This document shows, piece by piece, positions 59,586-64,000 of a stretch of DNA of 64,000 nucleotides. Numbering within the stretch: position 1 is the stretch's first letter; the number at the start of each line of letters is the position of its first letter. This DNA comes from an uncultured Oscillospiraceae bacterium (lineage in GTDB: Bacteria > Bacillota > Clostridia > Oscillospirales > Oscillospiraceae), in NCBI GenBank assembly GCA_934622035.1, contig CAKTVG010000009.1:19964-83963 (forward strand), in the 5' to 3' direction. The notes beneath the pieces are model-generated. The model was not told the DNA's origin. It searched no databases and saw nothing but the letters and a program-made list of their open reading frames with translations. The position numbers and the translations under genes are program-made.

Positions 59586-60473
59586 ATGAAAAAGCTTCTG
59601 CTGATCATCAACCCCTGCTCCGGCAAGAAAAAAGCCTGTAGGGCGCTGGCGGATATTGTCAATGTGTTCAACCGCGGGGACTATGACGTCACCGTCTACG
59701 CAACCGCTGCCCGCGGCGATGCAACCGAGGTCGTCGCCCGGCGTGCGCCGGAGTTTGACCTGATTGTCTGCGCCGGCGGCGACGGCACCTTTAACGAGAT
59801 GATCTCCGGCCTGCTGGAGGGCGGCCACAAGACCCCCGTCGGTTATCTCCCGGCGGGCAGCACCAACGATTTTGCAAACAGCCTGCATCTGTCCAAGAAT
59901 CTGACGCAGGCCGCGCGCGATATCGTCGAGGGCAAGCCGCGCAAACTGGACCTCGGCCGCTTCAACGACCGGTATTTTTCCTATGTCGCGTCCTTCGGCG
60001 CGTTCACACGCGCGTCCTACGCGACTTCTCAGAGTGTGAAGAACGCGCTTGGCCATCTGGCCTATGTCCTCAGCGGCATCAAGGAGATCCCCTCCATCCG
60101 CAGCCGTCACCTGCGCTTTACCCTGGATGACGGCAGGGTGCTAGAGGACGACTATATCTTCGGTGCGATCAGCAATTCCACCTCCGTTGCCGGCATTTTG
60201 ACGCTTTCCGAGGATCTGGTAGACATGAGCGACGGCGTTTTTGAGCTGCTGCTCGTCCGCAAGCCGGACAATCTGCTGGAGCTGAACGACTGCGTTCTTG
60301 CTCTGACCACGCAGGATTATCATACGCCGCTTCTGACCTTTACCTCCGCCAGCCGCGTCGGGATCGAGGCGCCGGAGAACATGGACTGGACGCTGGACGG
60401 CGAACGTGAGCCGGGCCGCGCGCACTGCACGGCGGAGAATCTGCATGACGCCGTCACCATCATCACCCGATGA
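59586..60473 (+). CDS. Diacylglycerol kinase-family lipid kinase
   Basis: 295-aa cytosolic kinase (DagK/YegS type). LLIINPCSGKKKACRAL, the catalytic GGDGTFNEMISGLLEGG and the PAGSTNDFANSLHLS motif with the lipid-kinase Gly-rich turn. Recycles diacylglycerol or related lipid to phosphatidate, which would feed the PssA pathway encoded next to it. Overlaps the Nudix gene by four bases. Confidence 0.9.
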   Translation: MKKLLLIINPCSGKKKACRALADIVNVFNRGDYDVTVYATAARGDATEVVARRAPEFDLIVCAGGDGTFNEMISGLLEGGHKTPVGYLPAGSTNDFANSLHLSKNLTQAARDIVEGKPRKLDLGRFNDRYFSYVASFGAFTRASYATSQSVKNALGHLAYVLSGIKEIPSIRSRHLRFTLDDGRVLEDDYIFGAISNSTSVAGILTLSEDLVDMSDGVFELLLVRKPDNLLELNDCVLALTTQDYHTPLLTFTSASRVGIEAPENMDWTLDGEREPGRAHCTAENLHDAVTIITR

Positions 60474-60940
60474 AGAATACCACGCTTTGCTATATCGAGC
60501 GCGGCGGGGCCTACCTCATGCTCCACCGCGTCAAAAAGCAGCAGGATATGAACCGCGACAAGTGGATCGGCATCGGCGGCAAGTTCGAGGAAAACGAAAG
60601 CCCTGAGGATTGCCTGCTGCGCGAGGTGCGGGAGGAAACCGGGCTGACGCTGACCGGCTGGCGCTATTGCGGCATTGTCACCTTCGTCTCCGACCGGTAC
60701 GAGGGGGAATATATGCACCTCTTCCATGCGTCGGAGTTCACCGGGACGCTGCGCGAGTGCGACGAGGGCGTGCTGGGATGGGTGCCCCTTGCGGAGTTTG
60801 CGAGGCTGCCGCAGTGGGAGGGCGACCGCATTTTCCTGCGGCTGATGCAGGAGAAGACGCCGTTTTTTTCCTTGAAGCTCTGCTATGCCGGAGAGCGTCT
60901 GACTGCCGCCGTCCTGAACGGCAGGCCGATGGAGCTTTGA
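60470..60940 (+). CDS. Nudix hydrolase (MutT-like 8-oxo-dGTPase)
   Basis: 156 aa. Nudix box GGKFEENESPEDCLLREVRE followed by ETGL. MKNTTLCYIERGGAYLMLHRVKKQ start and DMNRDKWIGIG fit the 8-oxo-dGTP diphosphatase subgroup. ATGA overlap with the lipid kinase gene. Confidence 0.9.
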   Translation: MKNTTLCYIERGGAYLMLHRVKKQQDMNRDKWIGIGGKFEENESPEDCLLREVREETGLTLTGWRYCGIVTFVSDRYEGEYMHLFHASEFTGTLRECDEGVLGWVPLAEFARLPQWEGDRIFLRLMQEKTPFFSLKLCYAGERLTAAVLNGRPMEL

Positions 60941-60947
60941 CGATAAC

Positions 60948-60982
60948 AAAAATCTGCTTCTGAAAAGAAGCAGATTTTTTTG
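60948..60982. terminator. Bidirectional terminator
   Basis: Fourteen-bp perfect arms AAAAATCTGCTTCT / AGAAGCAGATTTTT, loop GAAA, T-run on both strands. It separates the Nudix gene from the convergent recombinase-SpoVT gene. Confidence 0.92.
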
Positions 60983-63148
60983 TCAGTTCTCCATCTGGCG
61001 GCCGAGAAAGCTCGCAACCGTCTGCGCCAGCTTCTGTTCGGACTCCGTCGGTGCGGCATCGTTTTCGTTCATCAGCAGCAGCACACAGCCCATCAGATCG
61101 CCCTCGGCGATGATCGGCGCAGCCACGCCGAGATGATAGCGCTCCACGGCCTCCGCCGCGCGAAGGCGCGCGTCGCCGCTGCGGTAGCGGTAGTTTTTCC
61201 GCTGCTCCATGAGCTGCTCCAGCTCGGCGGAGTTGCGCTTTTCCAGCAGCTCACGCTTCGGTGCGCCAGCGACGGCGATGATGGCGTCGCGGTCGGCCAC
61301 GGCGGCGATGTGGCCGGTGTTCTTCCCAATGGATTCGCACATCTGCGCGGCAAAATCCTGCAAATCCCCCATGGGCGAGTACTTTTTGAAAATGACCTCG
61401 CCGTCCTTCTCTGTATAAATCTCCAAGGGGTCGCCGTTACTGATAACATGGACACGGAAAACCTTATCCTCGCGGCCTTTTGAAGACTGGATCAGCGTGT
61501 TTTCGATATTTTCCGTGCCTTCACTAAAATTTGCGGCGTCCTCCGTTTCCGCGGGGAGGGTTCCGCAGCGCAGCAGCGCGTCGATGTCGGTTTTGAGCTT
61601 AATTTCCAGGTGATCTTCAAAGACGAGAATCTTGTCGATCAGCAGCTCCAGGTCGTTCCGCTCCAGCTTGTCCTTTTCCAGAATGTCGCGGAACACGTCG
61701 ATGGCGGTCTTGGCCACGCGGTTCACCTGAATGATGGTGTTGCGCTTGTCGCTCAGCAGGTCGATCTGATGGTTGATGCCGTCGATCTTCTTCTGGAGGT
61801 CGGCTTCCATCTCGTCATACAGCGCTTCGATGGAGGCCTCCTGCTCCGGCTTTTTCATGATCTCCCGGATGCGCTGGCGCTTCGTCACCTTCAATTCCTC
61901 GGTGAGATCGGCCAGCACCTCGGCGAGATTGTCCGCAGACTGCTCCGTTTCCGCCACCTGTTCGGTCTCGCGCTTTAGTTCCTCGTTGAGCTGTTCGAGC
62001 ATGGCGGCAGAGCTGTCCGCCAGCTTGCGCACATAGCTTTTCAGCAGCTCGTCCAGCCGATCAACGCGGATATGGTGGCTGGTGCAGCCCTTGAGTCCGC
62101 GCCGGTGATACGTTCCGCAGGTGTAGGCGGGGGCGAGGTCAGAGCGGCTCATGGCGAACAGCGGGCTGCCGCAGTCGCCGCACTGCAAAAAGCCGGAGTA
62201 CACATTGTCGTTGATCTTCACGCCGCGGTAGTTGCTGCGGCTGCGCTTCTCCCGCAGGGCACTGGTGATGGCGAAGGTACGGTAGTCGATGATGGCCTGA
62301 TGGTGGTTCTCGATGACAATGTGCTCATCGTCGTTGCGCTTGATCTCCTTGCCGTTGATCTTGGCGCGGGTGTACTTGCCCTGCCGGAGCGTGCCGATAT
62401 AAAAATCGTTGTCCAGAATGCCCTGCACCGTGGCGATGGCCCACGCGTTCTTGGCCTCCCGCTTGGTCTTCTTGCCCGCCGCCTCCTTGCGCATCCGCTC
62501 GGACATGCGCGGCGTGGGAACGCCCTGATCGGTGAGATAGTTGGCGATTTTCTTGTAGCCCCAACCGGCGTTGCTGTAGAGGTCAAAAATCCTGCGGACG
62601 GTCTCGGCCTCGGTGGGGATGATCTCAAACTGCTTGTCCTCGGTGACGAGATAGCCGTAGGGCGCGGCGCAGATCCACTCGCCGTCGTTCTGCCGCCGCT
62701 TCACAACGCTGCGCACCTTGCGGGAGGTGTCCGTGACGGGCATTTCGTTCACGAGGAACTGGAACTGGATTTTCAGCCAATCGTCGTCATTGGGAAAGTC
62801 CACCCCGTCGCCGATGGAGACGATCCGCACGCCCGCGTCGCGCAGGTCTTCCAGCTCCACAAGCCCGCGCGAGTTGCGGCGGGAGAAGCGGGAGAAGTCC
62901 TTGATGATGAGAATGTCATACTTGTGCTGCATCAGCCCCCGGCGCATCTCCTGATAGCCCTCGCGCTGCTCGAACGTGTAGCCGGAGCGGTCGCGGTCTT
63001 CAAAAAACGTCAGCGTGCTGCCGGGGAAATGGGTTTTCACATAGTCCTCGATGATGGCCTTCTGGTTCTCAATGGAGATGTTCTTCTGCTCCTGCTCATC
63101 ATCCACGGAAATGCGGGCATAGCCCGCGATGTCAAAGCGTTCGATCAT
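60983..63148 (-). CDS. Large serine recombinase fused in frame to the C-terminal part of SpoVT
   Basis: 721 aa. Residues ~1-570 are a large serine recombinase: resolvase domain starting MIERFDIAGYARISVDDEQEQ, with the catalytic Ser in the ARIS position, KDFSRFSRRNSRGLVELEDL, a recombinase domain, a CGDCGSPLF / CGTYHRRGLKGC zinc ribbon and a coiled-coil (~385-470). From NGDPLEI at ~570 the sequence is SpoVT: EIYTEKDGEVIFKKYSPMGD matches SpoVT residues ~30-50, then the whole GAF-like domain to FLGRQMEN. SpoVT's first ~29 residues, half its AbrB DNA-binding fold, are missing. ATG at 63148 overlaps the 40-aa ORF stop. It looks like a mobile element end inserted in spoVT. Whether the chimera works as recombinase is unknown. 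Confidence 0.9.
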   Translation of the reverse strand: MIERFDIAGYARISVDDEQEQKNISIENQKAIIEDYVKTHFPGSTLTFFEDRDRSGYTFEQREGYQEMRRGLMQHKYDILIIKDFSRFSRRNSRGLVELEDLRDAGVRIVSIGDGVDFPNDDDWLKIQFQFLVNEMPVTDTSRKVRSVVKRRQNDGEWICAAPYGYLVTEDKQFEIIPTEAETVRRIFDLYSNAGWGYKKIANYLTDQGVPTPRMSERMRKEAAGKKTKREAKNAWAIATVQGILDNDFYIGTLRQGKYTRAKINGKEIKRNDDEHIVIENHHQAIIDYRTFAITSALREKRSRSNYRGVKINDNVYSGFLQCGDCGSPLFAMSRSDLAPAYTCGTYHRRGLKGCTSHHIRVDRLDELLKSYVRKLADSSAAMLEQLNEELKRETEQVAETEQSADNLAEVLADLTEELKVTKRQRIREIMKKPEQEASIEALYDEMEADLQKKIDGINHQIDLLSDKRNTIIQVNRVAKTAIDVFRDILEKDKLERNDLELLIDKILVFEDHLEIKLKTDIDALLRCGTLPAETEDAANFSEGTENIENTLIQSSKGREDKVFRVHVISNGDPLEIYTEKDGEVIFKKYSPMGDLQDFAAQMCESIGKNTGHIAAVADRDAIIAVAGAPKRELLEKRNSAELEQLMEQRKNYRYRSGDARLRAAEAVERYHLGVAAPIIAEGDLMGCVLLLMNENDAAPTESEQKLAQTVASFLGRQMEN
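61418..61450 (-). other. Predicted recombination joint (att) inside spoVT
   Basis: The SpoVT-like reading starts at the codons for GDPLEI (61,435-61,418 on the minus strand). The stretch just before, VFRVHVIS, has no SpoVT resemblance. The crossover site should lie in or next to these codons. Exact core bases need the partner site. Confidence 0.55.
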
Positions 63149-63267
63149 GTCGGCTCACCGCCTTTTAAGTATTTTGCCATCTCCCGGTCGAAGTCGGAGA
63201 TGTATGCCGCCCATCGACGGTAGCTACCGAAGATTTCTCGGTAGCTGCTTTTGAACTCATTTCCCAT
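63145..63267 (-). CDS. Small ORF coupled to the recombinase, 40 aa
   Basis: ATG at 63267 follows AAAAAGGAGACCACAA. The product MGNEFKSSYREIFGSYRRWAA and following is basic and aromatic, ending KYLKGGEPT. Its stop overlaps the recombinase ATG (ATGA). A hairpin GCTACCGA / TCGGTAGC at 63,223-63,245 lies inside and could modulate translation. Function unknown; a control protein for the recombinase is possible. Confidence 0.6.
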   Translation of the reverse strand: MGNEFKSSYREIFGSYRRWAAYISDFDREMAKYLKGGEPT

Positions 63268-63300
63268 TTGTGGTCTCCTTTTTCTCTGGCAACTGTGCCG

Positions 63301-63525
63301 CATTTTCAACTGGTGACAGTTTGTCACCAGTTCACTGCCTTCCTCTTTCAGTCTCTGTTTCAGCTTGTTCCAATACTTTCGCCCGGTGTTATAGTCGGGG
63401 CTGTCTGTCAGACCACCGACCACATCCACGATGGAGAAGTACCATTCCTCCCGTTCTGCGTCCCACGCCACGCGGATCTTCTGATCCTCGAAAAGCTGGA
63501 TCGCGTTGTTCTCCGGTTCTTTCAT
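63301..63525 (-). pseudogene. Truncated Bro-N/antirepressor-like gene
   Basis: ATG at 63525 follows GGAGGG. About 75 residues (NAIQLFEDQKIRVAWDAERE, EWYFSIVDVVGGLTDSPDYN, YWNKLKQRLKEEGSELVTNC) match the start of Bro-N/DinD-type phage antirepressors, up to HQLKM. The rest of that domain is missing and the frame then runs into the 40-aa ORF. A fragment left by deletion. Confidence 0.65.
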
Positions 63526-63610
63526 CTGATACCCTCCATTCTGAACAAGCCATACCATCTTCGTTGTGTTGCCACTTATGATGAATTACACGCTCTTCTT
63601 ATCGAATAAC

Positions 63611-63639
63611 ATTGTATCATATGAATTGAGGATGTGCAA
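63611..63639 (-). promoter_or_regulatory. Promoter of the Bro-N fragment and recombinase
   Basis: On the minus strand TTGCAC (63639-63634), 17-base spacer, TACAAT (63616-63611). Confidence 0.65.
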
Positions 63640-63663
63640 CCAGAAAATGATCTGCTGAATGAG

Positions 63664-63704
63664 AAAAAGCGTGCTGATTCATTGACAAACCAGCACACTT
63701 TTTC
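63664..63704. terminator. Hairpin between the recombinase and polysaccharide genes
   Basis: Thirteen-bp arms AAAAAGCGTGCTG / CAGCACACTTTTT with one mismatch and A/T runs on both sides, usable in both directions. Confidence 0.65.
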
Positions 63705-63718
63705 ACTTATGTTAGGCA

Positions 63719-63747
63719 TTGCGCTTTTTATCCATATGTAGTATAAT
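63719..63747 (+). promoter_or_regulatory. Promoter of the sugar transferase gene
   Basis: TTGCGC at 63719-63724, 17-base spacer, TATAAT at 63742-63747. It leaves a leader of about 115 bases without a clear fold. Confidence 0.6.
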
Positions 63748-63866
63748 TAAGTAATAAAAATGGCTTAATCCCAACGTTTTTCGCGTGGGAAACTGTGATT
63801 TGCTGGATGCTTTGAAATATTCCTGCTTGGCACACTGTTGCGGCGGGTTGATGGGGACGAAATACC

Positions 63867-64000
63867 ATGTACAAGAGATTTTGGAAACGATTTATTGACA
63901 CAATTCTCTCTCTGATTGCTTTCATTATTCTTTCACCTTTGCTTCTGATAACCGCACTTGCGGTCAAGCTTTCCTCTCCGGGACCGGTACTGTTCAAGCA
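63867..64000 (+). CDS. Bacterial sugar transferase, start only (cut by window edge)
   Basis: ATG at 63867 follows GGGGACGA. The 44 visible residues (MYKRFWKRFIDTILSLIAFI, then LSPLLLITALAVKLSSPGPV and LFK) are the N-terminal membrane segment and the SPGPV-F motif of polyprenyl-phosphate sugar-1-phosphate transferases. These start exopolysaccharide or capsule repeat synthesis, so a polysaccharide locus probably continues to the right. Confidence 0.85.
   Translation, partial: MYKRFWKRFIDTILSLIAFIILSPLLLITALAVKLSSPGPVLFK

Larger units (their letters stand above)
61436..63640 (-). mobile_element. Visible end of a putative integrated element
   Basis: From the spoVT joint to the promoter of the recombinase gene. 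It contains the recombinase, a 40-aa ORF and a Bro-N fragment. The far end is not seen; it may lie beyond the window or have been deleted. Confidence 0.5.

Noticed and set aside
60983..61435. Treating the SpoVT-like tail as a chance resemblance
   Set aside because: It is collinear with SpoVT over about 150 residues from GDPLEI to the FLxRQME end, including the FKKYSP segment.
63728..63997. Minus-strand 89-codon frame at the right edge
   Set aside because: It is opposite the sugar transferase start and promoter, with no ribosome site.

Overview
The window reads as chromosomal DNA of a GC-rich, endospore-lineage Firmicute, most likely a gut Oscillospiraceae/Ruminococcaceae-type Clostridium. 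The reasons are the gene order glmU-prs-pth-mfd (the Bacillus/Clostridia order), Rex, a SpoVT-type sequence, the YfmF/YfmH-like M16 protease pair, FeoA-FeoA-FeoB with a DtxR-type regulator, strong AGGAGG ribosome sites, and extended -10 promoters with 17-18 bp spacers. The taxon is inferred from gene content; no rRNA or tRNA gene was seen, and no CRISPR array.

Left to right: 1-1.25 kb, the end of an unknown protein, then a small transcription unit for an 18-residue Cys-containing peptide and a 73-aa unknown. 1.3-4.2 kb: pta, an RluA-type pseudouridine synthase and a GNAT enzyme. 4.3-10.8 kb: glmU-like, prs, pth, mfd. 10.9-15.8 kb: a VanW-domain protein, a D,D-carboxypeptidase, a YwlG-like protein, an ECF S component and tadA. 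15.8-18 kb: an AT-richer accessory pocket with two exported proteins. 18-24.5 kb: the Pho regulon on the minus strand (pstSCAB-phoU-phoB-phoR) behind a possible PHO box. 24.6-29.1 kb: a nucleoside-type ABC importer (no binding protein present) and uridine kinase. 29.3-33.8 kb (minus): a secreted nuclease, an unknown protein, an ArsP_2-type metal transporter and an aconitase-family hydratase. 33.9-38.7 kb: an amidase with SH3 domain, an exonuclease, mutY, a DUF1292 protein, a low-molecular-weight phosphatase and an unknown membrane protein.

38.8-46.2 kb is an iron island: four copies of a palindrome TTAGC-N4-GCTAA surround feoA-feoA-feoB, followed by a Cys-rich membrane protein, a DtxR-type regulator, an FtsX-type ABC exporter, a 46-aa membrane peptide and an HMA-domain metal-binding protein. 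46.3-53.7 kb carries a DUF4015-type protein, prmA, an M16 protease pair, lgt, two small unknowns and an isolated holin-endolysin pair. 53.9-60.9 kb holds a second FtsX-type ABC system, rex, pssA, a lipid kinase and a Nudix hydrolase.

The most notable region is the right end. A large serine recombinase reads in frame into the C-terminal five-sixths of SpoVT at about 61,435. The first ~29 residues of SpoVT, which form part of its DNA-binding domain, are missing from the window. This looks like one end of a mobile element integrated inside a sporulation regulator. Upstream of the recombinase are a 40-aa coupled ORF and a truncated Bro-N fragment, and the window ends in the first gene of a probable polysaccharide locus. 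A dispersed family of GC-rich repeats, core CGTAGGGGC then an inverted GGCACGGC/GCCGTGCC or GGCGTGGC/CTGCCGCGCC and GCAGGCAGTNACA, occupies many of the intergenic gaps.
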